Shown one piece after another: positions 32,658-43,062 of a stretch of DNA of 64,000 bases. The DNA comes from Buddleja alternifolia (lineage: Eukaryota > Streptophyta > Magnoliopsida > Lamiales > Scrophulariaceae): assembly GCA_019426215.1 (NCBI GenBank), contig CM033396.1, positions 21,033,101-21,097,100 on the forward strand. The letters are read 5' to 3'. Positions within the stretch are counted from its first letter, which is position 1. Each line of letters opens with the position of its first letter. The position numbers and the translations under genes are program-made. The notes under the pieces were generated by a model, which saw only the letters and a list, made by a program, of their open reading frames with translations, made no database searches and was not told the DNA's origin.

Positions 32658-34148
32658 TGATAAGTCCATATTTTACAGTATTTTATGCCCCATTGTGATA
32701 TGATTTGATCGTTACTCTGATCACTTTTTATCCCTCATAATGCTTTAATCGGTATATATTTTGTTTTGTAGGATAAAAGTTGATTTACGCATGAAAGACG
32801 AGAAAAGAGATCCAAATTGAGCTTGAAATTGAAGAAAGAAACAAAAGAAGATAGTTGACGAAAGATTTTACACAATATTCATATTTAAACGAGGTTTTCA
32901 TCCTCTTACAGGCCGAATCAGATTAAGGTTTCTTCTTCAATATTGTAGATTTGTTTCTTAGCTTCGCGTGGCAACTTGAATCACCTCAATCCAACATGTG
33001 TAGAGAAAGTTATGATTAAAATACGAAAGCTGCGAATTCTGCGTGAGACGACCGCGGCACAGGACCGCGGTCCTACTTCGGAAAATTGGTTCGCACTTTT
33101 AGTGCCGCGGTCTGATAGAAGTTTGTGCCGCGGCTCAGTGCCCTGCTGCCCTATTTTTTATGTCCGCCGTTTTTGGTCTTTATAACACATTCTTCACTTA
33201 TCAAAAGGCTAGAGATGCTCTAAAACACCAAGGGGGACCCATGGGAAGTCCTAAGGAAGCTTGAAGAGCCATCATCATCCTCCTCATCATCATTTTCATC
33301 ATCAAAGCTTGGATTCACACTTTATAATAGGGAGTAATTCAACTCTTTCTCTTGATTAGTATTTCAATTATGTCTTGTAGAGTTGTTGAATCACTTGTTG
33401 TTGTAAGTATGAGCTAAGTATTTTTGTGATTGGGTTATGTGAATACTTTGTGATGTTTTGTGTTTAATGAATCATTAATTTCCGGATTTATTACATTCTT
33501 GTTAAATGTTTGATTTTGTGCTTAATGCTTGCATATGCTTGATCACCATGTGTTTGATAAAATGCTTTGTCTTGAGACCGAGAGGAGATAGATAAAGGGA
33601 GATCGAAAGATCAATCATCATAACGTAACAATTGACTAGAGATAGAATCGATTGCGTTGTGTGGCTTTTTGTGATAAGATGACCCGATTGAATGTAGGAT
33701 CTTCGTAAACAAGGAATTCCTTTGAACCTAAATGCATGTTAGTTAATTCAATCTTCACTATAGAGATATAGGAAGTTGTTAACTAGTATAGGCTTGTTAT
33801 TTCAAGAGATTGAATAATAAATACATTAGGGGGTTTCGCCATAACAAGAACGTTCTAAGAATCCGGATAATTGAGAGTTCATGAACATAGAATAGAACAT
33901 AGTAGGATCATAACCCAATCACCTCTTCCCATTTGATTTATTACCTTGATAATCATTTTAGTTATCTTTAGTTATTTTCATAGTATAAACACCTATCATC
34001 TTATAAATTGATTTAGCTTAGAAATAGGTAATATAGCAATTACGAGCATTGAATCCAATTGTCCCTGTGGAGCCGATACATCCCGGGCTAAATAGTCCAC
34101 TTTATTACTTTGCACGACCTAGTATACTTGCTAGGATTTCGCGTGTCA
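32658..34148 (+). repeat. 3' LTR of element C (1491 bp)
   Basis: Same length and ends as the 5' LTR, about seven substitutions, no indels noticed. It is followed directly by the TSD CATGG and then by C1 integrase sequence. Confidence 0.92.
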
Positions 34149-34450
34149 CATGGCCCCACAACAACATGGGAAGATCCCTGTAGCTGAGCACCGATCGAAC
34201 CATATCTGATAGTGTTCTATTTCGTCGCTCGGCTACCCCATTGAGTTGTGGAGTTTCTGGAGGAGTTAATTGTCATACAATTCCACGTTCAATTAAGAAC
34301 TCACCAAATTTGGCACTCATGTATTCCCCATCTCGATCAGATCATAGTGTTTTGATACGTTTTCCAGTTTGGTTTTCAACCAAGGCCTTAAATTCTTTGA
34401 ACCATTCAATAGATTCAGACTTATGCTTCATTAGGTATATGAAACCATAC
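34149..34450 (-). pseudogene. Copia C1 integrase core fragment
   Basis: It is the minus-strand counterpart of E4 19336-19640 and continues the integrase reading from 27996 across element C. Recognisable parts include the sequences for the segment around NGVAERRNRTL and for the DDHSRYGY region. It is cut at 34450 by the LTR of E5. The rest of C1 (N-terminal integrase, gag, 5' LTR) is not in the window. Confidence 0.8.
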
Positions 34451-36107
34451 TGTTGGGAAAGTGCCCTCGATGCCAACGAGGAGATTAGAATATAAGGCAC
34501 TAGTTTATATTAAACAACCCTTAACTTATAGAAAGACATTTAATATATTGTTCGGATAAGTCTTAATGGCATCTATAAGACTTGAATGAATAATAAGGCC
34601 ATGTGAATCAAGGCGGACCTTCCACTCCTTATAGTAGTTAAGGGGGTAGGCACTGGAAAGGTCTGGTACTTGATTACTTAAATGGTTCGCAAGTCGGAGA
34701 ATCCCAATTGGGCATTGAGATTCAGGTGGACTTGTATGACACATGCTCTGACATGGAGTGACAGTCGAACACTATGGGATGGTGGAAGTTTGTGTCATAG
34801 ATACATTGATGGGATTAATGTATTCGAACACGGCTAGTAGTAATCCAATCACATGGGTTTTTACTCATTGACTGTCAATGATTGGATTACTAATTATGAT
34901 AGTATGCATGAGCCTTAGACCTGAGTAATCACGTTGAAGATGTGCTTGTAACGTCAAGTCTTTCATTAGAGTAGTTAGATCCAATTAACCCGTGGTGGGG
35001 TCAAACTCGAAGTACAGCTTGATGGGCAAGTAGCAGTCTTAACTGATTAGCAAGAAGGAATTCACTGTCTCGAAAGTAAACGAGAAGTATCCTATGCTAT
35101 CATGGGTAAATGAGATTAAAGTCTCTGGCCAGAGCTCATGAACTAACTCGTGTTTGGTACAAAGGGTAGTTCTGTAATCTCATATTACTATGATTCTTCG
35201 TATAGCATCAAGTCCTATGAGTTTGACATTCCATGACTCTCACCCGATCGGGATAGGTCAGTGAAGGACTTATACTCATACAGTATTCATAATCTAGAGG
35301 TTCGTAATGACATAGTCATTTTGTACTCGGTTGGGCTACGCTGTGGGGCCACGGTGCTGGCTAGGTGTTACCCACATCCTTTGCTATCCTCCCATTGCCA
35401 ATCGAGATGAACTTAGAGTGTCGCGCTATAAAGGAATAGATTGAAAACCGAGTTTTGTATTTGGAGGGTGTTTTGGTAATTTGTCCTATGGTAGGACGAA
35501 TTAATTAATTGGACAAACTAATTTAATTGGTTGTTTAATTGGATTAAACAATGATAAATTAAATTATTTAATTTAAATAGTTAATTAACTGGGTTAAATA
35601 TTTAAATTGGAATATTAATTTAACGTATATTTATTTAATTGGATTAAATGTAATATAATTAAATTAAGTGGACTAAATTGACTGGGGAAATTTAGCCCAC
35701 ATGGGGCGTCCAACAGGCCCTTAAGGGCGTGTGATCTGAACTTAAGTTGGAGAATTATTTAATCCTCCAATACATGCACTAAATTAATTAATTCAGTCAT
35801 TCACACAATATACAATACTGAAAAATCCTCCACCAAAATACAAGACAGAAAAGATTCATATTATCTCTGCCTAGCCGCCTCGGGAAATGATGATGAAGAT
35901 TTTCAAAAGTCCGTTCCTACGTGATGATCTAGAGACGGGATAATTGGATCGTTAAAGATTCGCGAGGATTAATAGAATTCGAAGAAGGCAAGTTTTCGCG
36001 TTCTTCGTTTTATGTTAAAATCAACAAAAATCCACAAATTGGTCTTGGCTTTTGGGAATCCAGATATGTTTTAAATTTCGCTGTGCATGATACCAGGATT
36101 CCCAATA
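34451..36107 (+). repeat. 5' LTR of copia E5 (1657 bp)
   Basis: It starts TGTTGGGAAAGTGCCC and ends GGATTCCCAATA, next to the primer site. It is a relative of E2, E3 and E4 LTRs. It was inserted into C1 integrase after CATAC. The right TSD copy cannot be checked because the 3' LTR is missing. Confidence 0.85.
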
Positions 36108-36108
36108 G

Positions 36109-36121
36109 TGGTATCAGAGTC
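36109..36121 (+). promoter_or_regulatory. Copia primer binding site of E5
   Basis: TGGTATCAGAGTC, with one change from the standard TGGTATCAGAGCC, lies one base after the LTR. Confidence 0.85.
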
Positions 36122-36155
36122 AAATTTATTGGCTTCATTGATTTATTTACGTGAT

Positions 36156-37374
36156 TGTTTATATTATAAAATAATTTGGGCTGTCGAATTACAAAACCCA
36201 AATAGCCCAAATTGTAGAAACTCGAAAAGAAGAAAATTAGGTCCACAAAAAGATAAGACAAGGCCCATTAAATCCACAAAATAGCGAAAACATGGGTTGA
36301 ATTGACAAAAGTCCAAGAATCGAATCTAAAGAAATAAAATGATGTCCAAATAGCCAATAATTTGCAAAGACGCGCTAATTTGAAAAGATTTGAAAAAGCA
36401 GTTGAGGACAGTTGAAGGTGGTTCCCGAAGAAAAGGAACATGGGTTCCTCAAAGATCAAGATATATACGAGCCGCGTGGAGGAGAAAAAAGGAGATCACA
36501 AGATCATCAGACTTCTACATTTTCAATTCTCTTAGAATTAGCTCTAGCCTTGGGAGTAGTTTCTAGCGTAATGTAGGAGTAGATCGTAGCGTAAATTAGG
36601 AGTAGCTATAGTGTAATTTAGTATTAAACTCGATGGGGTTTGCCTTCAAGGCATATATCGGCATTGCTTGCTTGTAATTTTTCAAAATTGAAGACTTTCA
36701 TGGAGGTATAAATTATCATGTATTCAGATTTAAGTATCGAATAGGTAATTTGTATCTTGAATTGAGTTTTTCATTCGTCATTCTCATATTCGAAATGAAC
36801 AACTAAAATGTCAATTAATGCGACTAGAACACAGGGGTTGAAAAATAGTACACTCGATCAAGAGATTCTCATGGAGGTATAAAATTATCTTTTATTCAGA
36901 TTTAAGTATCAGATAGGTAATTTTTATCTGGACTTGAAATTTTCCTTCACTATGTTACTATTTCATTCGAAGACGATAATTCGCATTGAATCCAACTATC
37001 GTATTCATAAGAAAGATTCTCACATAGGTATAAGATTATCTTTTGTCAGATTTAAATATCTGAGGGATAATTTTTATCTGGACATGAATCTTTTCTTTCA
37101 TCTTATTATTGCATTCGAAGATAATAATCAACTTCTAATTTAAGACTTGAAAGTCTTTCGATTCACTGTTGTTCATACTCGAAATCAATAATTAAGAATT
37201 GCGGTCCGAATAACAATTTTAAACAACACGACGAAGTGTTAAAGTCTGAACCACCGTCTAGCGTATCGAATTCGAGCACGGGGGTTGTGAGATAATTCTA
37301 AGTGGAGAATTATCACGGGGCTTGAGTTAATCGAATTAGCTCTTCCTTATTCAATTTATTTTTATCTAGAAACA
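36156..37374 (+). repeat. 5' LTR of element B (1219 bp)
   Basis: It runs from TGTTTATATT to TCTAGAAACA and is roughly 95% identical to 48145-49362. It contains three diverged tandem units of ~155-170 bp, beginning near 36699, 36868 and 37022. Each holds a GGAGGTATAAAATTATC-like start and TTTTTATCTGGACTTGAAT. Confidence 0.85.
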
Positions 37375-37380
37375 AATTTT

Positions 37381-37394
37381 TGGCGACCACAGTG
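37381..37394 (+). promoter_or_regulatory. Putative primer binding site of element B
   Basis: TGGCGACCACAGTG lies six bases after the LTR end, in the position and TTTTTGGCG context of other plant gypsy primer sites. TGGCGAC fits the 3' end of an Arg-type tRNA, but the match beyond that is uncertain. Confidence 0.6.
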
Positions 37395-37433
37395 TGAGTT
37401 AGTCGAATTTGACTTCCGTAAAACCATTATAAG

Positions 37434-38258
37434 ATGTCAGAAGAATCTTCTAGAGAAGAACCAAATGACGATCTGGAAACACAGCCTGTGTCTCGATACA
37501 GGATCAGGGCAGAGAAAATCTATGAGCAATTTGTTAAAGTCATGAAGCAGACTTTAATAGGCGCTAGAGATGATCAACAAAGGGAATTCCATGATCAGTA
37601 TCGAGCACTGGCTCAAGAATCTGCCCGAATATTTATTGCAATAGTGCAAGATTTTGTTGTAAACACCCAAGAGGGTTTGGCTCGAGAGGTTACTCGAGTA
37701 GTAACCGAATTAGGAGAGATTTTTAACCAGACCTATGATGTCTTCTCGTAGATGGTAAGCACCCAGGTAGTTAATGCGTTAGAACCACTAATCGAAAGAC
37801 ATAACGTACTAATAGAAAAAGTGTCACAATTGATAGCAGTAGAGCCAATAGTTCGAACAAGGCACGTAAATCTAGGAGAACCTCTGCCTGGTTACCCTCG
37901 AGAAACCAGAAAAAGGAGCAGTCATTTTGAAGTCGGCCAGACTTCGAACACCTTACCTGTAAACGAACATAATTTTGTAAACCTATTTGTGCCTGGGGGG
38001 TAGGCAGGAATAGGACAATAAAATTTTGTTCAAAACGTCCGTACTCCGCCGAATCTCCCTCAAAACGTTAATTTGAATCAATTTCAACCGCAGTTTTCGA
38101 GACCTAGCATCACGATTCCATCAGTCAGTTATGGGCAAATACCCATGGGGTACCACACTAATAACCGTTTTAACAGTTTCAAGATACCTCCAACATTTAT
38201 CCAAGGGCAATACCCTGGGGGGCAGAGTCAAATGCCAACTTATCCAGGAGTTAATTGA
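37434..38258 (+). pseudogene. Gag-like ORF of element B, three in-frame stops
   Basis: One reading frame runs from the ATG at 37434 to the TGA at 38256-38258. It is interrupted by TAG at 37749-37751, TAG at 38001-38003 and TAA at 38019-38021. The first part is charged and helical (EKIYEQFVKVMKQTL). The end is rich in Pro, Gln, Phe and Tyr (NQFQPQFSRP). It follows the primer site directly, the usual position of gag. No zinc knuckle or capsid motif is recognisable, so the gag call rests on position. Confidence 0.6.
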
Positions 38259-39612
38259 ACGCTCCTTTTACTACGGGAAATGATGGTTTCTCGAATATAC
38301 CGATAAGTCAAGGAATTCTTACGTTCCCAAATAATATCTAAGTACCATATACAGGGGGCAAGTTGTGCCCGATGCCCATATGGGAGGAAATATTGGGGGA
38401 CAATTCTTTAATTCCTTTCAAAATCAGATCGAAATGATTATTGAGAGGATGTACGTGCCTAATTTTCGAAGAAACAATACGTAAATGCCAGGAAAACTGA
38501 AGACTCATCTGAGAGAGTTATGAAGAAATTCGTGCAAATCGAAATGAGTCGATCTTAATGTTTTGAATTATGTTTTTAAATTGGTATTTATGGATAGTTT
38601 CAAACATTCGGTAAAGTACTTCGAAATCCATGATTATTTGATACAAATCTTGGGCATCCTCGCAATCCAAGTTATGTGCTCGAGGGCTCGAGGAACGAAA
38701 TGGAACAGGTTGTGAAGGGCAAGAATTCGGGGATTTGCCATTAATCGAATCTTAATCGAAGGGGCAAACTCGAGAAAATGAAAGAAAGAATTTTTCTGTG
38801 ATTTTCTCAGTAATCTCTGTTTACTCGAAAGGCGAATGAAAGAAGATGGCTGAGAGATGCTCGAATTGAAGGTTCGAAAAGGGGCCCAATTTCGATTTTA
38901 AGGGTGTTCACCATTCCGACCTCAAGAGATGCTGACTCAGTTAAAGATACCTCGAGAGTTGAAGCTTCATTTCGAAGGACCTGAGCTTCTGCAATTTCAT
39001 CCACGGGCTCAATGACTTCTTCAGAATTGAAGGTTTGAAAAGGGGCCCAGTTTTGATTTCAAGGGTGCTCACCGTTTCGACCTCAAGAGATTCTGACTCA
39101 GTTAAAGATACCTCGAGAGTTGCAGCTTCATTCGAAGGACATGCTAAAAATAAGAAGGAATACAACATTTTTATGGACTGCCAGGATTTTGAATAAGGAA
39201 AAAACGTAATAAAATGAAAGACGTTTTTTAATTATTGTAGAGCCAATGAAAACAAGACACATGGCTCGAGTGCTAGAGAAGGAATTCTGCCCTTTTTAAA
39301 AAATAATAATAAATAAAAAATAAGAAGTAAAGAGGCTTTTCTGTTTTCTCCTCATTTTTAGAGTCTGTCTCCAAAATGTCAGATATATCTTCAGAATCTG
39401 ACACCATATTCAAATCATCCTCATCATCATCATTTTCATCAGTGTTGGCCGATAGTTCTTTTAATCTATCAGATCCCTCGAGATGTTGATTGGAAATGGA
39501 TTCGGGATCAACATCACAAGTATCATTAGAGTGTTTTTCTTCATGCGTACTGATTTTAGTTTCAGCCTGAGCTTGAAGTAGCTCAAGGTCCTACTCAAGT
39601 CTCGGGAGCTGA
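38259..39612 (+). other. Internal region of element B, no recognisable gene
   Basis: No credible ORF. A ~115-bp block near 38864-38980 recurs at ~39028-39144 (shared GACCTCAAGAGAT and TACCTCGAGAGTT), giving a ~164-bp tandem duplication. The sequence may be the remains of a longer gag or of an accessory region. Confidence 0.5.
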
Positions 39613-39822
39613 GTTATTCGAATTATCTCACATATCGAGTTCGGTTGCAACTGGGTTATTCGAATTATCTCACATATCGAGTTAGGTTATATCTGGGTTA
39701 TTCGAATTTATCTCACATATCGAGTTCGGTTGCAGCTGGGTTATTCGAATTATCTCACATATCGAGTTCGGTTGCAGCTGGGTTATTCGAAGTATCTCAC
39801 ATATCGAGTTCGAACTGCAACG
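39613..39822. repeat. 42-bp minisatellite, five copies
   Basis: Five tandem copies of a 42-bp unit contain TTATTCGAATTATCTCACAT and CGAGTTCGGTTGCAGCTGGG. The first two start at ~39613 and 39655. They end at the junction with gypsy fragment H. There are no spacers, so it is not CRISPR-like. Confidence 0.88.
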
Positions 39823-40179
39823 AATAATTTCTCCATTCCTTATTTGTATTCCGAATGTGGGAATTATATCCACAAGCCAATCCGATTTCATTAACCAAAG
39901 TAGTAGAGATGAAGTTACGAGTTGACCCACTGTCAACCAGAATTAAAACTTGCCTGTTTGAAAGGGATGCCATAAGCTTCATAGTCACACCCGTCGTCTG
40001 ACCCACAATAGCATGATATGAAATCTCAGCCAAGTCTTGAGAATTTTCGTCTGTCCCACCTTCAACCTGCTCTCCACCATTGAAATTTACCTCTTCTCTG
40101 CCAACCAATAGTTCTTCTCCATCAGTGATTTCGAGCAGTGATAGATTGGAAGTTTTGCATCTATGTCCCGGTGCGAACT
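39797..40179 (-). pseudogene. Gypsy fragment H: zinc-knuckle end and protease
   Basis: The minus-strand reading gives PGHRC, the end of a zinc knuckle, then an acidic linker, then the protease motif VLILVDSGSTRNFIS. This wording is typical of plant chromovirus-type gypsy. The preceding part of the knuckle (LCYSCNEKF) is at 47011-47040, on the other side of element D. The fragment ends near the minisatellite, and RT and integrase are absent. Confidence 0.82.
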
Positions 40180-41420
40180 TGATAAGCTTGAGTTTTACAT
40201 GTCTTAGGGCCCGATAATTGTTTGATTTAGAGTCGATTATGAATGATTTTTACCATTTGTGGCTTTGATATGTTTGTTAAATGAGTACAGGGGTAAAAAT
40301 CTAACAATCGAGCGAAAGGAGCAGAAAAACACATATTTTCTACACTGCCTTCACAGTCCGGACGTGGCCAAAATGCAGTTCAGACGTTGACTGGTCATCG
40401 TACGTACGTGGGAAAAATGCAGTCCGGACGTGAGAGGCGGCTGGACGAGTTTTGGAAAGTTTTCATTCCTAATTCAACTAGGAGACCTGGAGATCATCAT
40501 CTATAAATACATCCTCTTCCAACATCATTAGGGTTCCAAATTTTCAGCTTTGGAAGAGAGTTTGGAGCCAAGAAACGAGCAAGACGAAGAGAACGGCAAT
40601 TTTACACGAATTCATCAATTCGTAATAGAGAGAATTTTATTTTCTAGATTATTTGTCTATGAATAATTCTACGATTTTAGTTATTTTTCCAATTATGAGT
40701 ATGAACTAATTTACTTTAACTAAGGCCATGTGAATGCCAATTTTATGAGTTTATATATATGAATTGATTGTTCGTCTTAATTCTATTATTGCTTTGTGTA
40801 TTGATTTTGTGCGTTTATTCCAATCATATGCCTTATCAACATATGTTTGCTAATTAGCCTAGTTTATGATTCGAGAGAATACAGATTAGGGTTCAAAGAA
40901 ATCATCACATCATCCGAAAAACATGAGGAATTGCTCCTAGAGATAGGTATAGATTTCCGGGTGCTGTTAGCTGGATTAATCCGGGGAAATTCTAAAACGT
41001 GAATGCATGGTTAATGATTTGATTCTCGGATAGAATTATTTAGAGAACCGTCACGTAATCATAGGATTAGTACGGCCGAGAGATCGGGTAGTAATTAATT
41101 AAGGTTTTTTTCCACCAAAGCAATAGTAGTCTAATAATTCGAATAATCACTCATATATATTAACGAGTAATAACGGTTGAAGCATGTGCCTTAGTTGCTT
41201 TCTCACATAAGAATCTCAATCTCATTTTCTAGCCTTGTTTCCGAATTTTATTTACTTTTAATACAATCGTAGTTATTTAATTTAATTTCAATTGCTTTAA
41301 ATTTTGTCAATCTAAAATACGAGTCTCTGTGGGTTCGACATTCCGGACTTAAAAATCCACTTTATTACTACACACGACCAGTCCACTTGCTATGCAAACA
41401 CGTAAGGATTTTTTGTGTCA
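40180..41420 (+). repeat. 5' LTR of element D (1241 bp)
   Basis: It starts TGATAAGCTT and ends TGTGTCA. The TATA box TATAAATA is at 40502-40509. An AGTCCGGACGT array lies upstream at ~40343-40440. The second half (from ~40850) is similar to the LTR of A, including ATTATTAGACT-type and TTGCTTTGGTGGAAA-type blocks (reverse complement here). Confidence 0.92.
40343..40440. repeat. Palindromic AGTCCGGACGT array in LTR D
   Basis: It contains ACAGTCCGGACGT, a diverged AGTTCAGACGT, TCGTACGTACG and CAGTCCGGACGT, about 60 bp before the TATA box. The block recurs in the 3' LTR (~45928-46024), and a related block occurs internally at 42977-43062. Confidence 0.85.
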
Positions 41421-41426
41421 AGTTTT

Positions 41427-41444
41427 TGGCGCCGTTGCCGGGGA
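41427..41444 (+). promoter_or_regulatory. Primer binding site, tRNA-Asp type (element D)
   Basis: TGGCGCCGTTGCCGGGGA, an exact 18-nt match to the site in A, six bases after the LTR. Confidence 0.93.
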
Positions 41445-41580
41445 TTTGTTTTATTTTAGTTTATAAGTTTATTGCAATTTTTAGTTTACTTGCTTGTTAT
41501 TGTTTTATTATTAATTTTATTTTCTAGCTCTGAATTCCTATGATTTGCTTCGTTATTTAAACAGGGTGTCTTTGTGGTGA

Positions 41581-42976
41581 ATGACCCGAGCCTCCGGACA
41601 GGCTTTGGAAGAATTTGACCCCGAAATCGAACGAACATTTCGAGCAAACCTCAAGAATCGAGCTATGGCTGGAAACCTTTCTGACTTCAATCTCCCAGAG
41701 AACAGGGAATGGTTTCAAAACCTGTTTCAAGCTATGCAACCAGTACCTCCGGCACCACCTGCATTTGTTCGCGGTAACCAACCCCCACGTGTACACACTA
41801 CGCCGGGGCCTGTTGTGGTCCCCAATTTTGCCACGCCGAACTTCCACATTCCACCTCACATGTTCAGCATGGTTCAGGCTGAACAATCTTATGGTGATCC
41901 AAAAGAGTCACCTCATGACCATCTGGAGCACTTCGAGAATGTGTTATCTACCATGCAATTCCACCCAAGAGATCTTGATGCCATCCGCCTCCGATTATTC
42001 CATTTTTCGCTTAAGAATAAAGGGACTTTGTGGTACAAGTCGCTGCCCCCACAATCCATTGAAACGTGGGAAGAGTTAGTCGAGGAGTTTCTCAACAAGT
42101 TCTTCCCTCCATCAAGGATTAACGAGTTAAGAAGCGAGATCAAGGGTTTTAAGCAAAAAGGGGATGAATCGTTAGCATCAGCATGGGCAAGATATAAGAG
42201 TCTGCTTCGAAAGTGCCCCGATCACAACAATTCAAGAGACAAGTGATTGCTACACTTCTTTAATGGAGTCTGGTCTCGGATTCGTCACAGACTTAATGCA
42301 GGAGCCGGTGGTGATCTTTTGGGTCTCGATAGCAGAACAGTGTGGGCTGAACTAGAGCAGATGGCACGGGAGGATGAACTGTACCCTGAAGATGACGATG
42401 AGTTTCCTCCACAATCCCGAAGGGTTACTGTTGCTCAAGAGGTAGAACAAGATGTTAATCTAGAGGTAGAGCCAGCCATTGGTGATGTGAACTATGTCAG
42501 AAATTCAAACAAGCCTCAATTGAGCTTCCACATACCCGAGAATTTTCCGAAAAGGCCAAATCCGGCACAAAATGCACAACAAGGCATCTACCAAGCACCG
42601 AGGCCTCCGTTTAACAACAATCAAACTCAAAGGCCTGGAAATTTTAAGCCACAAGGTCAAGCTCCAAGACCTCCGACTGTCGAAGAAAGATTGGAGGCTC
42701 ACATGCAAAAATCGGACGAATCATTCGCGTAGCTTCGATTGATGTTACAGGGTGTTATGACGGGAATGAAAGAGATGCAGCACCAATTTGCATGATTATC
42801 GGTTGATGCGGGTGGAAGAGTACCCGGGACACTGCCGAGCGATACAGAGAAGAATCCGAAGGAACAGTGCCATGCCGTTACCCTCCGTAGTGGTAAAGAA
42901 GTGACAAATGCATCTCCCCAGCAGCCAACGTCTGAACATGAAGAGAGCAACATCCGAACATTAGAAAATCTCGAGG
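41581..42976 (+). pseudogene. gag: Gag of element D, with in-frame stops
   Basis: Homologous to Gag of A over its length: DAIRLRLFHFSLKNKGTLWY, then [15 protein letters not shown], then [14 protein letters not shown] and [16 protein letters not shown]. The ATG at 41581 (MTRAS) is the conserved start that is frameshifted away in A. In-frame stops are a TGA at 42244-42246, where a short segment present in A is altered, a TAG at 42730-42732, and a TGA near 42793. The frame ends at the palindromic array. Confidence 0.88.
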
Positions 42977-43062
42977 ATTCGCACACACTGCCTTCACAGT
43001 CCGGACGTTGACTGGCCAACGTACGGACATGGGGAAATCCACAGTCCAGACGTCAGAGGCAG
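42977..43062 (+). repeat. LTR-like palindromic array at the gag-protease junction (element D)
   Basis: It begins CACTGCCTTCACAGTCCGG, the same as the LTR array at 40343, and continues with GTTGACTGGCC, ACGTACGGACATGGG and CACAGTCCAGACGTC before AGAGGC. In the LTR the blocks occur in the same order. It lies between the Gag C-terminus and the protease domain, the same place as the GC array of A, but the motif is D's own. Confidence 0.87.

Larger units (their letters stand above)
27997..34148 (+). mobile_element. Young non-autonomous gypsy element C (6152 bp)
   Basis: The element is complete. It has LTRs of 1491 bp at both ends (TGATAAG to GTGTCA), a 5-bp TSD CATGG (27992-27996 and 34149-34153), a primer site, and a polypurine tract (TTGGGGGGTAG, ~32646-32656). 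The internal region is only 3170 bp, with one gag-derived ORF and no protease, RT, RNase H or integrase. The LTRs differ at about seven of 1491 positions. It lies in the integrase of C1, plus orientation. Transposition must have used enzymes from another element. Confidence 0.93.

Noticed and set aside
39613..39822. CRISPR-like array
   Set aside because: The repeats are directly adjacent without unique spacers, in a plant genome. It is a minisatellite.
40850..41160. LTR similarity between A and D as evidence that they are one family
   Set aside because: The shared part is real, but the arrays, LTR lengths (1839 and 1241 bp) and termini differ, so I treat them as related, distinct families.
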